64,000 nucleotides of DNA from Paludibacteraceae bacterium (GCA_017467185.1 JAFTSS010000017.1:1-64000), one strand, 5' to 3'. Shown: positions 25,654 through 35,984, numbered from the stretch's first letter. Translations and numbers: made by a program. Notes: a model not told the origin generated them from the letters alone.

Positions 25654-26991
25654 TTAGTAAGCAGCTATAGAACCAGAACGACCTTTGATACGACCTGAGT
25701 CCATAAGACCATCATAGTGGCGCATCAACAAATGACTTTCAATTTGTTGGAGAGTATCAAGAACCACACCTACAAGGATGAGAAGTGATGTACCTCCATA
25801 GAATTGAGCAAACTCGTTAGTAATACCGAAAATACTTGCAAAAGCAGGCATAATAGCAACTAAAGCCAAGAAGAAAGAACCAGGGAGAGTAATACGAGAC
25901 ATGATAGTATCGAGGTACTCAGCAGTTTTCTTACCAGGTTTAACGCCAGGGATAAAACCATTATTGAGTTTCATTTGCTCAGCCATTTGAGTTGGGTTAA
26001 CAGTAATAGCTGTATAGAAATAAGTAAATACAATAATCAAGATAGCAAATACAAAGTTATACCAGAAGCCAGTATTATCCATGAAAGCAGTCATAAAGCC
26101 AGATACAGAATCAGCATTAAAACCAGCAAACATGATAGGCACCATCATAATTGCTTGAGCAAAGATGATAGGCATAACACCTGCAGCATTAACTTTCAAA
26201 GGAATATATTGACGAACACCGCCATATTGTTTGTTACCGACCATGCGTTTTGCATATTGTACAGGCACTTTACGAGTACCTTGTACGAGCAAAATAGAAA
26301 GAGCGATAACAACAAGAAGGATAACGATTTCAGCCAAGAACATTACAAGACCACCAGCAGCATCAGTAGTACGAGAGATAAACTCTTGCATGATAGCAGC
26401 AGGGAAGCGAGCAATGATACCAATCATAATAAGCATTGAAATACCGTTACCAATACCTCTGTCAGTCATACGTTCGCCGAGCCACATAACAAACATTGAG
26501 CCGGCACACAAGATCAAAGTAGAAGAGATAGAGAACCACAAACCTTCAGGCATCACAGAACCAGCGTGCAACATTTGCACTTTAAGGTTAACGAGATAAG
26601 AAGGACCTTGGAACAAAAGAATAGCTACAGTAAGATAACGAGTTATTCTATTGATTTTATTACGACCACTCTCACCTTCACGTTGCATTTTTTGGAAATA
26701 AGGAATTGCAATAGTAAGCAATTGAACAACGATAGAAGCCGAGATGTAAGGCATAATACCCAAAGCAAAGATAGAAGCATTAGAGAATGCACCACCCGAG
26801 AACATATCAAGGAGCGACATAAGACCGCTACTCGTTTGTTGTTGAAGAGCAGTCAATGCTTCTGGATTGATACCAGGAAGCACGATGAACGAACCGAAAC
26901 GATAGATAAGGATGAACAAAAGAGTTACACCTAACTTGTTACGGAGTTCTTCGATTTTCCAGATATTTTTTATTGTCTCTATAAATTTCAT
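25654..26991 (-). CDS. secY: protein translocase subunit SecY
   Basis: SecY forms the protein-conducting channel of the inner membrane with SecE and SecG. The 445-residue protein shows ten membrane helices, the plug-region start PGINPEALTALQ, GIMPYISASIVVQLL in helix 2, and the GKKTAEYLD cytoplasmic loop near helix 8-9. Length is normal. It follows rplO by 5 bases in the spc-operon order. Confidence 0.98.
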   Translation of the reverse strand: MKFIETIKNIWKIEELRNKLGVTLLFILIYRFGSFIVLPGINPEALTALQQQTSSGLMSLLDMFSGGAFSNASIFALGIMPYISASIVVQLLTIAIPYFQKMQREGESGRNKINRITRYLTVAILLFQGPSYLVNLKVQMLHAGSVMPEGLWFSISSTLILCAGSMFVMWLGERMTDRGIGNGISMLIMIGIIARFPAAIMQEFISRTTDAAGGLVMFLAEIVILLVVIALSILLVQGTRKVPVQYAKRMVGNKQYGGVRQYIPLKVNAAGVMPIIFAQAIMMVPIMFAGFNADSVSGFMTAFMDNTGFWYNFVFAILIIVFTYFYTAITVNPTQMAEQMKLNNGFIPGVKPGKKTAEYLDTIMSRITLPGSFFLALVAIMPAFASIFGITNEFAQFYGGTSLLILVGVVLDTLQQIESHLLMRHYDGLMDSGRIKGRSGSIAAY

Positions 26992-26996
26992 TGTAA

Positions 26997-27443
26997 TTAC
27001 AATTTAACTACGCTACCACCAACAGCGAGGATAGCAGCCTCAGCTGATTTAGAGAAAGCGTGTGCTTCAACTTCGATTTTATTTTTAAGTTCGCCATTAC
27101 CAAGAATTTTCACCAAATGTTTTCTTGTGATGAAACCAGCTTCCATCAAAGCATTGATGTCAATTTTAGTAAGATTTTTTTGTTCAGCGAGTTCTTGAAG
27201 AGTAGAAAGGTTGATAGCTTTGTACTCAACGCGGTTAGGGCTATTGAAACCAAATTTAGGCAAACGGCGTTGAAGAGGCATTTGACCACCTTCGAAACCG
27301 ATTTTACGAGAGTAACCTGAACGAGATTTAGCACCCTTGTGACCACGAGTAGAAGTACCACCTTTACCAGAACCTTGACCGCGACCAATACGTTTGCTGT
27401 TGTGAGTTGAACCAACAGCAGGAGTGATATTAGTTAAATTCAT
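26997..27443 (-). CDS. rplO: 50S ribosomal protein L15 (uL15)
   Basis: L15 is a late-assembly 50S protein. The 148 residues have the glycine-rich N-terminal extension (RIGRGQGSGKGGTSTRGHKGAKSRSGY) and the FEGGQMPLQRRLPKFGF core motif. It lies between rpmD and secY as in other bacteria. Confidence 0.98.
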   Translation of the reverse strand: MNLTNITPAVGSTHNSKRIGRGQGSGKGGTSTRGHKGAKSRSGYSRKIGFEGGQMPLQRRLPKFGFNSPNRVEYKAINLSTLQELAEQKNLTKIDINALMEAGFITRKHLVKILGNGELKNKIEVEAHAFSKSAEAAILAVGGSVVKL

Positions 27444-27462
27444 AACGATTTTTTACTTTTAA

Positions 27463-27639
27463 TTAGTCAATAACTTTAACCAAGTGTTTTACTTTTTCCA
27501 CCATACCGCGAATAGAAGGAGTATCTTCGTGTTCTACTACGGCATTCATTTTGTGAAGTCCGAGTGCATCAAGAGTAAGTTTTTGCACTTTTGGACAATT
27601 GATTCTACTTTTAACTTGTTGAATTTTAATAGTTGCCAT
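27463..27639 (-). CDS. rpmD: 50S ribosomal protein L30 (uL30)
   Basis: I found this short gene by translating the gap between rplO and rpsE. The 58-residue product starts MATIKIQQVKSRINCPKVQK and contains LGLHKMNAVVEHEDTPSIRGMV, the L30 core. It is in the standard rpsE-rpmD-rplO position. L30 is a small globular 50S protein. Confidence 0.95.
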   Translation of the reverse strand: MATIKIQQVKSRINCPKVQKLTLDALGLHKMNAVVEHEDTPSIRGMVEKVKHLVKVID

Positions 27640-27652
27640 AATACATTAAGAT

Positions 27653-28168
27653 TTATCCTTTAAACACTTTATCTAAGTTTACACCACGGTTTTGAGCTAC
27701 AGTGTAAGCATCACGAAGTTCAGCGAGAGCAGCGAAAGTAGCTTTTACAAGGTTGTGAGGGTTAGACGAACCTTTAGATTTAGCAAGCACGTCAGTAACG
27801 CCAACACTTTCGAGAACGGCACGCATCGCACCACCGGCTTTAACACCAGTACCGTGAGAAGCTGGGTGAATAAATACCTCAGCACCACCGAAGCGAGCAA
27901 CTTGTTCGTGAGGGATAGTACCTTTGTAAACAGGAACTTTGATAAGATTTTTCTTAGCAGCTTCAACGCCTTTAGCAATAGCGGCAGAAACCTCACCGGC
28001 TTTACCAAGACCCCAACCAACTAGGCCATTACCATTACCAACTACAACGATAGCAGCGAAACTGAAAGCACGACCACCTTTTGTAACTTTAGTTACACGG
28101 TTGATTGCAACTAAGCGATCAACGAGTTCAACATCATTTGTTGCTTTAACTTTATTATTTTCTGCCAT
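27653..28168 (-). CDS. rpsE: 30S ribosomal protein S5 (uS5)
   Basis: S5 shapes the mRNA entry channel and affects decoding fidelity. The 171 residues show the [21 protein letters not shown] motif and the later LVKATFAAL segment. It begins 6 bases after rplR. Confidence 0.98.
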   Translation of the reverse strand: MAENNKVKATNDVELVDRLVAINRVTKVTKGGRAFSFAAIVVVGNGNGLVGWGLGKAGEVSAAIAKGVEAAKKNLIKVPVYKGTIPHEQVARFGGAEVFIHPASHGTGVKAGGAMRAVLESVGVTDVLAKSKGSSNPHNLVKATFAALAELRDAYTVAQNRGVNLDKVFKG

Positions 28169-28174
28169 AGTTCA

Positions 28175-28519
28175 TTAAAATTTAAGACCAGCATTGCGAG
28201 CCGCATCTGCTAATTGTTTAACACGTCCGTGATACAAGAAACCGTTACGGTCAAATACAACAGTAGTAACACCAGCTTCTTGAGCTTTTTTAGCGATAAG
28301 TTCACCAACTTTGGCAGCTTGTTCGCATTTTGTCATTTTTTCTTTGATGCCAAGTGAATTTGCTGAAGCAAGAGTTTTGCCTGCAACGTCGTCGATAACT
28401 TGAGCATAGATTTGCGCGTTGCTGCGGAATACAGTCAAACGTGGTTTTTCGGCAGTACCCGATACTTTGTGACGGATATGCGCTTTTATCTTGAGTCTTC
28501 TTTCTAATTTTCCGATCAT
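28175..28519 (-). CDS. rplR: 50S ribosomal protein L18 (uL18)
   Basis: L18 delivers 5S rRNA to the large subunit with L5. The 114 residues include [18 protein letters not shown] and the C-terminal [24 protein letters not shown], which close the fold. It lies between rplF and rpsE. Confidence 0.98.
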   Translation of the reverse strand: MIGKLERRLKIKAHIRHKVSGTAEKPRLTVFRSNAQIYAQVIDDVAGKTLASANSLGIKEKMTKCEQAAKVGELIAKKAQEAGVTTVVFDRNGFLYHGRVKQLADAARNAGLKF

Positions 28520-28542
28520 AATATTTCAGGAATTTACGTAAA

Positions 28543-29094
28543 TTATTTACCAGCGGTTTTACCAGCTTTACGACGAACAACTTCGCCTTGGAATTTAACA
28601 CCTTTACCTTTATAAGGTTCTGGTTTACGGAACGAACGAATCTTAGCACATACTTGACCGAGAAGTTGTTTGTCACAGCTTTCGAGCACGATAAGTGGGT
28701 TTTGGTTACGTTCAGAGATAGTTTGAACTTTGATCTCAGGAGCTAAACCAAGGTAGATAGCGTGAGTATAACCAAGTGACAATTCAAGTACTTGACCGTT
28801 GTTAGAAGCACGATAACCAACACCAACTAATTCGAGAGTTTTTTTGTAACCTTCAGAAACACCGATAACCATGTTATTGATGAGAGAACGATAAAGGCCG
28901 TGCATAGCGCGGTTTTCTTTTTCGTCGTTTGGACGAGTTACATTACAAACATTACCTTCGACTTCAACAGTGATGTTAGGGTTAATTTCTTGTTTAAGTT
29001 CGCCTTTAGGGCCTTTTACTGTTACTACACCATTATTAACAGAGATAGTAACGCCAGCAGGGATGTTTACTGGAAGTTTTCCGATTCTTGACAT
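28543..29094 (-). CDS. rplF: 50S ribosomal protein L6 (uL6)
   Basis: L6 lies near the factor-binding stalk base. The 183 residues show MSRIGKLPVNIPAGV and the C-terminal RKPEPYKGKGVKF motif. Unusually for this phylum, a strong Shine-Dalgarno (AAGGAGGA on the minus strand, 29108-29101) precedes the ATG by 6 bases. Confidence 0.98.
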   Translation of the reverse strand: MSRIGKLPVNIPAGVTISVNNGVVTVKGPKGELKQEINPNITVEVEGNVCNVTRPNDEKENRAMHGLYRSLINNMVIGVSEGYKKTLELVGVGYRASNNGQVLELSLGYTHAIYLGLAPEIKVQTISERNQNPLIVLESCDKQLLGQVCAKIRSFRKPEPYKGKGVKFQGEVVRRKAGKTAGK

Positions 29095-29113
29095 TTCTAA
29101 TCCTCCTTAATAA

Positions 29114-29509
29114 TTAATAGATGTAACATAAAACTTCACCACCGATTTTTTCTGCAACAGCTTCTTTGTCAGTCATAACACCTTTAGAAGTTGAGAGAAT
29201 AGCGATACCGAGGCCATTCAAAACGCGAGGCATTTCTTTGTAGCCTGTGTATTTACGCAAACCTGGGGTAGAAACTCTGATAAGTTTCTTAATTGCGTTA
29301 ACTTTGTTAACTGGGTCATACTTCAAGGCGATTTTGATAGAACCTTGAGGACCTTCTTCTACAAATTTGTAGTTCAAGATGTAACCTTTTTCAAAAAGAA
29401 CTTTAGTGATTTCCTTTTTGAGATTAGATGCGGGAACCTCCACAACGCGGTGGTTTGCTTTAATAGCATTACGCAATCTGGTTAGATAATCTGCAATTGG
29501 ATCTGTCAT
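29114..29509 (-). CDS. rpsH: 30S ribosomal protein S8 (uS8)
   Basis: S8 is a primary 16S rRNA binder and the spc-operon repressor in enteric bacteria. The 131 residues begin MTDPIADYLTRLRNAIKA and contain the C-terminal STSKGVMTDKEA motif. It is preceded by a 133-base spacer, the second longest inside the S10-spc-alpha part, with a conserved-looking hairpin that might be a regulatory or processing site. Confidence 0.98.
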   Translation of the reverse strand: MTDPIADYLTRLRNAIKANHRVVEVPASNLKKEITKVLFEKGYILNYKFVEEGPQGSIKIALKYDPVNKVNAIKKLIRVSTPGLRKYTGYKEMPRVLNGLGIAILSTSKGVMTDKEAVAEKIGGEVLCYIY

Positions 29510-29598
29510 AAGATTTTTAATTAAATTGATCTCGCTATTCGAGACAATATTTAGTTAATAATGCAAAAATGATTTGCTTAGGATAAAGAGTTGATAAA

Positions 29599-29626
29599 GT
29601 CCCGCGCCACTTTTTGTGGCACGAGA
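29599..29626 (-). promoter_or_regulatory. RNA hairpin in the rpsN-rpsH spacer
   Basis: On the minus-strand transcript GTCTCGTGCCAC pairs with GTGGCGCGGGAC around a loop of five A. The two non-Watson-Crick positions are G-U pairs on this strand but A-C mismatches on the other, so the structure makes sense only in the operon mRNA. No T run follows, so it is more likely a regulator-binding or processing hairpin than a terminator. Confidence 0.55.
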
Positions 29627-29642
29627 CGTTATATAGTAAGAT

Positions 29643-29912
29643 TTACCAACTAGCTTTTTTCACGCCTGGGATAAGACCAGCAGCAGCCATTTCACGGAAT
29701 TGGATACGAGAAATGCCGAACTGACGCATATAGCCTTTAGGACGACCGGTGATTTTGCAACGGTTGTGAAGGCGAACATAGCAAGCGTTTTTAGGTAAAG
29801 TTTGAAGACCTTCATAGTCACCAGCTTCGAGCATTTGTTTACGTTTCTCAGCGTATTTAGCGACCATTTTAGCGCGCTTTACCTCGCGGGCTTTCATTGA
29901 TTCTTTTGCCAT
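29643..29912 (-). CDS. rpsN: 30S ribosomal protein S14 (uS14)
   Basis: S14 is in the 30S head. The 89-residue protein is the long, zinc-free form. It shows [20 protein letters not shown], then [27 protein letters not shown] and the terminal GVKKASW. Only scattered cysteines remain, not the four-Cys zinc site. It follows rplE by 16 bases. Confidence 0.97.
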   Translation of the reverse strand: MAKESMKAREVKRAKMVAKYAEKRKQMLEAGDYEGLQTLPKNACYVRLHNRCKITGRPKGYMRQFGISRIQFREMAAAGLIPGVKKASW

Positions 29913-29928
29913 TTTATAATACTGTTAA

Positions 29929-30474
29929 TTAGTTTTTCTTAAATGGTAAGCCAAATTCGCGAAGAAGAGCGTAACCTTCTTCATCGGTTTTAGCTGTTGT
30001 AACGAAAGTGATATTCATACCCAAGATTTTATTGATGCTATCAATGTTAATCTCTGGGAAAATGATTTGCTCAGTGATACCGAGAGTATAGTTACCACGG
30101 CCGTCAAGTTTGCTTTCAATACCTTTGAAGTCGCGGATACGTGGAAGAGCCACGCGAACGAGACGTTCAAGGAATTCGTACATTTTTCTGTCACGAAGAG
30201 TTACGCGAACGCCGATAGGCATTTTTTTACGTAATTTAAAGTTTGAGATATCTTTTTTAGAGACAGTTTGTACCGCTTTTTGACCAGTGATAGCAGTCAT
30301 CTCAGCAACAGCTGTTTCGATAATTTTTTTATCAGCAACAGCGATACCCAAGCCTTGATTAAGCACGATCTTTTCGAGACGTGGCACTTGCATGATTGTA
30401 GTATAACCAAATTCTTTGGTTAAAGCAGGAACGATACGTTCTTGATAATCTTGTTTTAGGCTTTGTGTATTCAT
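29929..30474 (-). CDS. rplE: 50S ribosomal protein L5 (uL5)
   Basis: L5 binds 5S rRNA and forms part of the central protuberance. The 181 residues show the conserved [12 protein letters not shown] strand, [23 protein letters not shown], and the [18 protein letters not shown] motif. Its ATG shares one base with the rplX stop (TAATG), indicating translational coupling. Confidence 0.98.
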   Translation of the reverse strand: MNTQSLKQDYQERIVPALTKEFGYTTIMQVPRLEKIVLNQGLGIAVADKKIIETAVAEMTAITGQKAVQTVSKKDISNFKLRKKMPIGVRVTLRDRKMYEFLERLVRVALPRIRDFKGIESKLDGRGNYTLGITEQIIFPEINIDSINKILGMNITFVTTAKTDEEGYALLREFGLPFKKN

Positions 30475-30794
30475 TACTTGATTTCCTCCCCTGATTTTTT
30501 AGCGAAGCGAACTAATTTACCTGCTTCATTTTTTCTGCGACCGATACGAGTTGCTTTACCAGATTTAGGGTCAACAACGTTAAGGTTAGAGATATGAATA
30601 GCAGCTTCTTGTTTCACAATACCACCTTGTGGATTTTTAGCGTTAGGCTTGGTGCTCTTAGAGACCATATTGATACCTTCAACGATAGCGCGATTTTTAT
30701 CGACAATGACTTCGAGTACGCGACCAGTTTTGCCTTTGTCTTCACCTGCGTTAACGAAAACGATATCGCCTTTTTTTATGTGTAATTTACTCAT
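30474..30794 (-). CDS. rplX: 50S ribosomal protein L24 (uL24)
   Basis: L24 initiates 50S assembly near the tunnel exit. The 106 residues have the KOW motif ([21 protein letters not shown]) and the [17 protein letters not shown] segment. Its stop overlaps the rplE start by one base. Confidence 0.98.
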   Translation of the reverse strand: MSKLHIKKGDIVFVNAGEDKGKTGRVLEVIVDKNRAIVEGINMVSKSTKPNAKNPQGGIVKQEAAIHISNLNVVDPKSGKATRIGRRKNEAGKLVRFAKKSGEEIK

Positions 30795-30816
30795 TGCTTA
30801 ACTGATTTGAAAGTTA

Positions 30817-31182
30817 TTAAAGCACCTCAGGTGCAAGTGAAATAATTTTCATGTTAGTAGCTCTTAATTCGCGAGCTACAGGACCAAAGATACGGCTACC
30901 GCGAATTTCGCCGGCATTGTTAAGCAATACACAAGCGTTATCATCAAAACGGATGTAAGAGCCATCAGTACGACGAATCTCTTTTTTAGTACGAACTACA
31001 ACCGCTTTAGATACAGCACCTTTTTTCACATCACCAGAAGGGATTGCACTTTTCACTGCAACAACGATGATATCGCCAACGGTAGCATAACGCTTGCCAG
31101 TACCGCCAAGAACGCGGATACAGAGCACTTCTTTTGCGCCAGAGTTATCGGCTACTTTAAGTCTTGATTCTTGTTGTATCAT
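30817..31182 (-). CDS. rplN: 50S ribosomal protein L14 (uL14)
   Basis: L14 forms bridges to the 30S subunit and docks RsfS. The 121 residues begin [27 protein letters not shown], with [20 protein letters not shown] and a FGPVARELR ending. It starts 2 bases after rpsQ. Confidence 0.98.
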   Translation of the reverse strand: MIQQESRLKVADNSGAKEVLCIRVLGGTGKRYATVGDIIVVAVKSAIPSGDVKKGAVSKAVVVRTKKEIRRTDGSYIRFDDNACVLLNNAGEIRGSRIFGPVARELRATNMKIISLAPEVL

Positions 31183-31184
31183 AA

Positions 31185-31439
31185 TTACTTAGCTCTTTCG
31201 ATGATTTCTACTAATCTCCATCTTTTTGTTTTACTCAAAGGACGAGTTTCCATAATACGTACTGTATCGCCGATATTACATTCATTCTTCTCGTCATGAG
31301 CATGGAATTTCTTCGTTTTGTTAACGAATTTACCATAGATAGGGTGTTTTTCTTTCCATTTCACAGCAACAGTAATGGATTTATCCATTTTATTGCTGAA
31401 AACAACACCAATACGTTCTTTTCTTAAATTTCTTTCCAT
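31185..31439 (-). CDS. rpsQ: 30S ribosomal protein S17 (uS17)
   Basis: S17 is an early-binding OB-fold 16S rRNA protein. The 84 residues show [23 protein letters not shown] and the signature [23 protein letters not shown]. It is complete and in the usual rpmC-rpsQ-rplN order. Confidence 0.98.
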   Translation of the reverse strand: MERNLRKERIGVVFSNKMDKSITVAVKWKEKHPIYGKFVNKTKKFHAHDEKNECNIGDTVRIMETRPLSKTKRWRLVEIIERAK

Positions 31440-31451
31440 ATGGATAATCTA

Positions 31452-31649
31452 TTATTGTTGGTTAAGTTCACGTTGACGTAATTCTGTAGCCAATCTTGCG
31501 ATTGTGCGACGAGTTTCTCTAATAAGAGCAGGATTGTCAAGTGGAGAAATAGCGTGATTGAGAGTCATTTTAGTGAGGTTCTCTTTTTCAGCTACCAAGC
31601 GGTCTTGAATCTCCGCAGTTGTAAGTTCTTTAATTTCTCTTGTTTTCAT
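31452..31649 (-). CDS. rpmC: 50S ribosomal protein L29 (uL29)
   Basis: L29 is a two-helix protein at the tunnel exit, next to the SRP and trigger-factor docking site. The 65 residues start MKTREIKELTTAEIQDRL and contain the PALIRETRRTIARLATELRQRE helix. A Shine-Dalgarno AAGGAGAT (31662-31655) precedes the ATG, unusual in this phylum. Confidence 0.98.
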   Translation of the reverse strand: MKTREIKELTTAEIQDRLVAEKENLTKMTLNHAISPLDNPALIRETRRTIARLATELRQRELNQQ

Positions 31650-31663
31650 ATCCTATCTCCTTA

Positions 31664-32095
31664 TTATACGTTTTGAGTTGCATCATAGTCGCGACGAACG
31701 ACGAACTTAGTAGTCACAGGTAGTTTTTGAGCTGCGAGACGCAAAGCTTCTTTAGCAATATCGAAAGATACACCTTCTACCTCAATAATCATTCTTCCGG
31801 GAGTCACAGGAGCCACGAAACCTTCTGGAGAACCTTTACCTTTACCCATACGCACTTCGGCTGGTTTTTTAGTAATAGGTTTATCTGGGAAGATGCGGAT
31901 CCAAATTTGACCTTGACGTTGCATATAACGAGTTACAGCGATACGGGCAGCTTCAATTTGACGACCAGTGATCCATTTTGACTGTAACGATTTGATACCG
32001 AAAGAACCGAATGCCAGCTGATTACCTCTTTGAGCGTTACCTTTCATACGCCCTTTTTGCTGTCTTCTGAATTTTGTCTTTTTAGGTTGTAACAT
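31664..32095 (-). CDS. rplP: 50S ribosomal protein L16 (uL16)
   Basis: L16 helps position tRNA in the A site and matures late in 50S assembly. The 143 residues show [19 protein letters not shown] and the [45 protein letters not shown] core. It follows rpsC by 27 bases. Confidence 0.98.
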   Translation of the reverse strand: MLQPKKTKFRRQQKGRMKGNAQRGNQLAFGSFGIKSLQSKWITGRQIEAARIAVTRYMQRQGQIWIRIFPDKPITKKPAEVRMGKGKGSPEGFVAPVTPGRMIIEVEGVSFDIAKEALRLAAQKLPVTTKFVVRRDYDATQNV

Positions 32096-32122
32096 AATTT
32101 GTAAAATTCAAATTCGTTTCTA

Positions 32123-32842
32123 TTATTTCTTTTTATTTCTGAAGTTCTTACGACCTTTGTCGTTTCCACCACGGTTATTTTCTTTAGCGTTGATAAATTG
32201 TGGAGCGAGATCACGTTTACCATACACTTCACCGCGACAGATCCAAACTTTAATACCGATAAGACCTACTTTAGTGAGAGCTTCTGCGTGGCAGTAGTCG
32301 ATATCAGCACGGAAAGTATGAAGAGGAGTACGACCTTCTTTATACATTTCAGAGCGAGCCATTTCAGCACCGTTCAAACGGCCAGAAACTTGAACTTTGA
32401 TACCTTCAGCACCCATGCGCATAGTAGAAGCGATAGCCATCTTAACAGCACGGCGGTAAGCAATTTTGCCTTCGACTTGGCGAGCGATGTTGTTAGCTAC
32501 GATAACAGCATCTAGGTCAGGGCGTTTTACTTCGAAGATGTTGATTTGTACATCTTTGTCAGTAATTTTCTTCAATTCTTCTTTCAACTTGTCAACTTCT
32601 TGTCCACCTTTACCGATAATTAAACCAGGGCGAGCAGTGCAGACAGTGATAGTAACAAGTTTAAGTGTACGTTCAATAATGATTCTAGAAAGACTGGCTT
32701 TTGCAAGACGGGCGTTAAGATATTTACGAATCTTGCTATCTTCGAGAAGTGTATCACCGTAGTTATCACCACCGTACCAGTTAGAATCCCAACCGCGAAT
32801 GATACCGAGGCGGTTGCTAATTGGATTAGTTTTTTGTCCCAT
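32123..32842 (-). CDS. rpsC: 30S ribosomal protein S3 (uS3)
   Basis: S3 lies at the mRNA entry tunnel and takes part in the helicase activity of the ribosome. The 239 residues include [20 protein letters not shown], a KH domain with the [14 protein letters not shown] loop, and the C-terminal [14 protein letters not shown] motif. The tail is basic and Asn/Gly-rich. Confidence 0.98.
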   Translation of the reverse strand: MGQKTNPISNRLGIIRGWDSNWYGGDNYGDTLLEDSKIRKYLNARLAKASLSRIIIERTLKLVTITVCTARPGLIIGKGGQEVDKLKEELKKITDKDVQINIFEVKRPDLDAVIVANNIARQVEGKIAYRRAVKMAIASTMRMGAEGIKVQVSGRLNGAEMARSEMYKEGRTPLHTFRADIDYCHAEALTKVGLIGIKVWICRGEVYGKRDLAPQFINAKENNRGGNDKGRKNFRNKKK

Positions 32843-32847
32843 CTTGA

Positions 32848-33258
32848 TTAGTCTTGATTTTCGTTATTATTTTTAGTATCAACAAACAACGTCACGTGGT
32901 TAGAACGTTTGCGAATACGATATCCGCGACCTTGAGGAGCGGTACGCAATCTTTTGAGCATACGAGCAGAGTCAACATAAACAGTGCTCACATATAAATT
33001 GCTATTTTCTGCTTTTTCACCAGTTTTTTGTTCCCAGTTTGCAATAGCAGAGCGAAGCAATTTTTCCATTTTATTAGAAGCCTCTTTAGTAGAGAATTTA
33101 AGTACGCTAAGAGCTTTGTTTACTTCCATACCGCGAATCATATCAGCTACGAGACGCATTTTACGAGGAGAAGTAGGAACGTTATTTAATTTAGCGAAAT
33201 AAAGAGATTTGAGGGCTTCCTTTCTATTTTCGGCAGATAATCTTTTTCTTGCACCCAT
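32848..33258 (-). CDS. rplV: 50S ribosomal protein L22 (uL22)
   Basis: L22 sends a beta-hairpin down the exit tunnel, where some stalling peptides and macrolides act. The 136 residues contain [22 protein letters not shown] and the hairpin-tip [21 protein letters not shown]. It starts 49 bases after rpsS. Confidence 0.98.
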   Translation of the reverse strand: MGARKRLSAENRKEALKSLYFAKLNNVPTSPRKMRLVADMIRGMEVNKALSVLKFSTKEASNKMEKLLRSAIANWEQKTGEKAENSNLYVSTVYVDSARMLKRLRTAPQGRGYRIRKRSNHVTLFVDTKNNNENQD

Positions 33259-33307
33259 TTTTATTTCTGTTTTTTTATTTTACAAAATTTACTTTAACGG
33301 GTAATAA

Positions 33308-33574
33308 TTATTTTTTCTTACCACCGTGACCACGGAAAGTACGAGTAGGAGAGAATTCACCAAGTTTGTGACCTACCATGTTTTCTGTGATATACACAGG
33401 GATGAATTTATTACCGTTATGAACTGCAATTGTATGACCTACGAAATCAGGAGAAATCATAGAAGCGCGAGCCCATGTTTTCACAACGACTTTTTTGCCG
33501 CTTTCATTCATGTCGAGCACTTTTTTCTCAAGTTTCAAGTTAATGTATGGTCCTTTTTTTAATGAACGACTCAT
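33308..33574 (-). CDS. rpsS: 30S ribosomal protein S19 (uS19)
   Basis: S19 forms a complex with S13 in the 30S head. The 88 residues begin [20 protein letters not shown] and contain [48 protein letters not shown], with the standard basic tail. Confidence 0.98.
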   Translation of the reverse strand: MSRSLKKGPYINLKLEKKVLDMNESGKKVVVKTWARASMISPDFVGHTIAVHNGNKFIPVYITENMVGHKLGEFSPTRTFRGHGGKKK

Positions 33575-33598
33575 ATTAATTTACTGTTCTTTTAGGGA

Positions 33599-34423
33599 TT
33601 ATTTTTTCTTTCTTTCAATTATGTATTGGCTTGTTTGTTTTTTAGGGTGACGTGTTTTCTTACCTTTAGCCAACAAACCTTTACGAGAACGTGGGTGACC
33701 ACCTGATTGACGACCTTCACCACCACCCATTGGGTGGTCTACTGGGTTCATAGCAACGCCACGAACGCGAGGGCGACGGCCCATCCAACGAGTACGACCA
33801 GCTTTACCTGATTTTTCGAGAGCGTGGTCTCCATTACCTACAGTACCCACAGTAGCACGGCAAGTGCCGAGGATTTTGCGAGTTTCGCCTGAAGGCAATT
33901 TCACGATTACATACTTATCTTCACGAGAAGTGATTTGAGCGAAAGTACCTGCAGAACGAACAAGAGCAGCTCCTTGACCTGGACGAAGTTCGATATTGTG
34001 AACGATTGTACCAAGTGGAATGTTTTGAAGTGGGAGTGAGTTACCAACTTCAGGAGCAGCGTTTTCGCCTGAAAGAACAACTTGACCAACTTGCAATCCA
34101 TTAGGTGCAAGAATGTAGCTTTTTTCACCATCAGCATAGAATAGAAGAGCGATGCGAGCAGAGCGGTTTGGATCGTACTCGATAGTCTTCACTGTAGCTG
34201 GGATAGCGTCTTTGCTACGTTTGAAATCAATTACTCTGTATTTTCTCTTGTGACCGCCACCAATGTAGCGCATTGTCATTTTACCGGTGTTATTACGACC
34301 ACCTGTTTTAGAGAAACCTCCAACAAGAGATTTTTCTGGAGTACTCGCAGTAATTGAGTCGAATGCTCCAATAATCTTATGTCTTTGACCCGGTGTAGTT
34401 GGGTTCAATTTACGTACAGCCAT
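33599..34423 (-). CDS. rplB: 50S ribosomal protein L2 (uL2)
   Basis: L2 is essential for subunit joining and the peptidyl-transferase centre. The 274 residues show the SH3-like and OB domains and the C-terminal signature [17 protein letters not shown], whose histidine lies near the catalytic centre. Length is normal. Confidence 0.98.
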   Translation of the reverse strand: MAVRKLNPTTPGQRHKIIGAFDSITASTPEKSLVGGFSKTGGRNNTGKMTMRYIGGGHKRKYRVIDFKRSKDAIPATVKTIEYDPNRSARIALLFYADGEKSYILAPNGLQVGQVVLSGENAAPEVGNSLPLQNIPLGTIVHNIELRPGQGAALVRSAGTFAQITSREDKYVIVKLPSGETRKILGTCRATVGTVGNGDHALEKSGKAGRTRWMGRRPRVRGVAMNPVDHPMGGGEGRQSGGHPRSRKGLLAKGKKTRHPKKQTSQYIIERKKK

Positions 34424-34432
34424 TTCTATTTA

Positions 34433-34723
34433 TTAAATGTTGCTATAAAAATCAATTGTATCTCCTTCTTTCAATGTTACGATAGCTTTTTTGTAAGTAG
34501 CAGTCATACCATTGATAATGCCAGCTTTAGTATAGCGGCTTTTTTTCTTACCATGGTAGTTTGAAGTATTAACGCTGATAACAGTTACGTTATACATTTC
34601 TTCTACCGCTTTTTTGATTTCAATTTTGTTAGCAGAGTGAGCAACTTGGAAGCCAACACGATTGAATTTTTCGCTGATTTGCGTCATCTTTTCAGTGACG
34701 ATTGGTTTAATAATAATTCCCAT
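34433..34723 (-). CDS. rplW: 50S ribosomal protein L23 (uL23)
   Basis: L23 is the docking site of trigger factor and SRP at the tunnel exit. The 96 residues show MGIIIKPIVTEKMTQISE and NKIEIKKAVEEMYNVTVISVNT. A Shine-Dalgarno AAGGAGT (34736-34730) precedes the ATG by 6 bases, one of three in this locus. Confidence 0.98.
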   Translation of the reverse strand: MGIIIKPIVTEKMTQISEKFNRVGFQVAHSANKIEIKKAVEEMYNVTVISVNTSNYHGKKKSRYTKAGIINGMTATYKKAIVTLKEGDTIDFYSNI

Positions 34724-34734
34724 AGTTTTACTCC

Positions 34735-35364
34735 TTATGCATTAAAATGTTGATCAATTCCGGCAAGAGTTGCTTCAGTCAATACTACAGCGTTACAGTT
34801 AAGAATTGTGTAAGTATTTAACTCTGAAACAGTTATTACATTAGTCTTTTGTAAATTTCGAGCTGACAAATATACGAATTTATTTGCTTCTGGCAAAATA
34901 ACTAACGATTTTTTGTCGTTAATCTTCAAATTATTTGTCATTTGAACGAACTCTTTAGTTTTTGGTGCATCAAACTGTATATTATCCACAATAACAATCT
35001 CACCTTGAGCTGCTTTATAAGCGAGAGCAGATTTACGAGCGAGTTGTTTCAATTTTTTGTTAAGTTTGAATCCGTAGTTACGTGGTTTAGGACCAAAAAC
35101 GCGAGCACCACCAACGAGTACAGGTGAATTGATATCACCACGACGAGCACCGCCACCACCTTTTTGACGACCGAGTTTTTTAGTAGAACCAGAAATCTCA
35201 GAACGTTCTTTTGATTTGTGAGTACCTTGACGTTGATTAGCCAAATATTGTTTAACATCCAAATAAATAGCGTGATCATTTGGCTCAATACCGAAAATAG
35301 AATCGTTTAATGTAACTTTTCTTCCGGTGTCTTCTCCTTTGATATTATATACACTAAGTTCCAT
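34735..35364 (-). CDS. rplD: 50S ribosomal protein L4 (uL4)
   Basis: L4 lines the exit tunnel and is the S10-operon autorepressor in gamma-proteobacteria. The 209 residues have the tunnel loop ([32 protein letters not shown]) and the [15 protein letters not shown]-terminal motif. Its ATG shares one base with the rplC stop. Confidence 0.98.
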   Translation of the reverse strand: MELSVYNIKGEDTGRKVTLNDSIFGIEPNDHAIYLDVKQYLANQRQGTHKSKERSEISGSTKKLGRQKGGGGARRGDINSPVLVGGARVFGPKPRNYGFKLNKKLKQLARKSALAYKAAQGEIVIVDNIQFDAPKTKEFVQMTNNLKINDKKSLVILPEANKFVYLSARNLQKTNVITVSELNTYTILNCNAVVLTEATLAGIDQHFNA

Positions 35365-35981
35365 TATTTCTCAATTAATACGATTGAACCTTTAGCGCCT
35401 GGAACTGAACCTTTCACGAGGAGGAGGTTGTGTTCTGGCATAACTTTAATCACTTGAAGGTTTTGCATAGTAACGCGATCGCCACCTGTACGACCAGCCA
35501 TGCGCATACCTTTGAATACTCTTGAAGGGTAAGAAGATGCACCAAGAGAACCTGGGGCACGAAGACGGTTATGTTGACCGTGAGTAGTTTGACCTACACC
35601 ACCGAAACCGTGACGTTTAACAACGCCTTGGAAACCTTTACCTTTAGAAGTACCAATTACATTAACGAAATCTTCTTCAGTGAAGAGATCTACTGTAATT
35701 GCATCGCCCAATTTGAATTCACCTTCGAATCCTGAGAATTCTACGAGGTTACGTTTAGGAGTAGTGCCCGATGCAGCAAAATGTCCCATTTCTGCCTTGT
35801 TAGTGTGTTTCTCTGTTTTGTCTTCGAAACCGAGTTGAAGAGCAGCATAGCCGTCTTTTTCTACAGTTTTGATTTGAGTAACCACGCAAGGACCTACTTC
35901 GATTACAGTACATGGCAAGTTACGGCCATCTGCAACGAATACGGAAGTCATTCCGATTTTTTTTCCAATTAATCCTGGCAT
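35364..35981 (-). CDS. rplC: 50S ribosomal protein L3 (uL3)
   Basis: L3 reaches into the peptidyl-transferase centre and starts 50S assembly. The 205 residues show [15 protein letters not shown] and the loop [22 protein letters not shown], with [16 protein letters not shown] near the C terminus. It is preceded by a 155-base spacer that can fold. Confidence 0.98.
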   Translation of the reverse strand: MPGLIGKKIGMTSVFVADGRNLPCTVIEVGPCVVTQIKTVEKDGYAALQLGFEDKTEKHTNKAEMGHFAASGTTPKRNLVEFSGFEGEFKLGDAITVDLFTEEDFVNVIGTSKGKGFQGVVKRHGFGGVGQTTHGQHNRLRAPGSLGASSYPSRVFKGMRMAGRTGGDRVTMQNLQVIKVMPEHNLLLVKGSVPGAKGSIVLIEK

Positions 35982-35984
35982 TTT

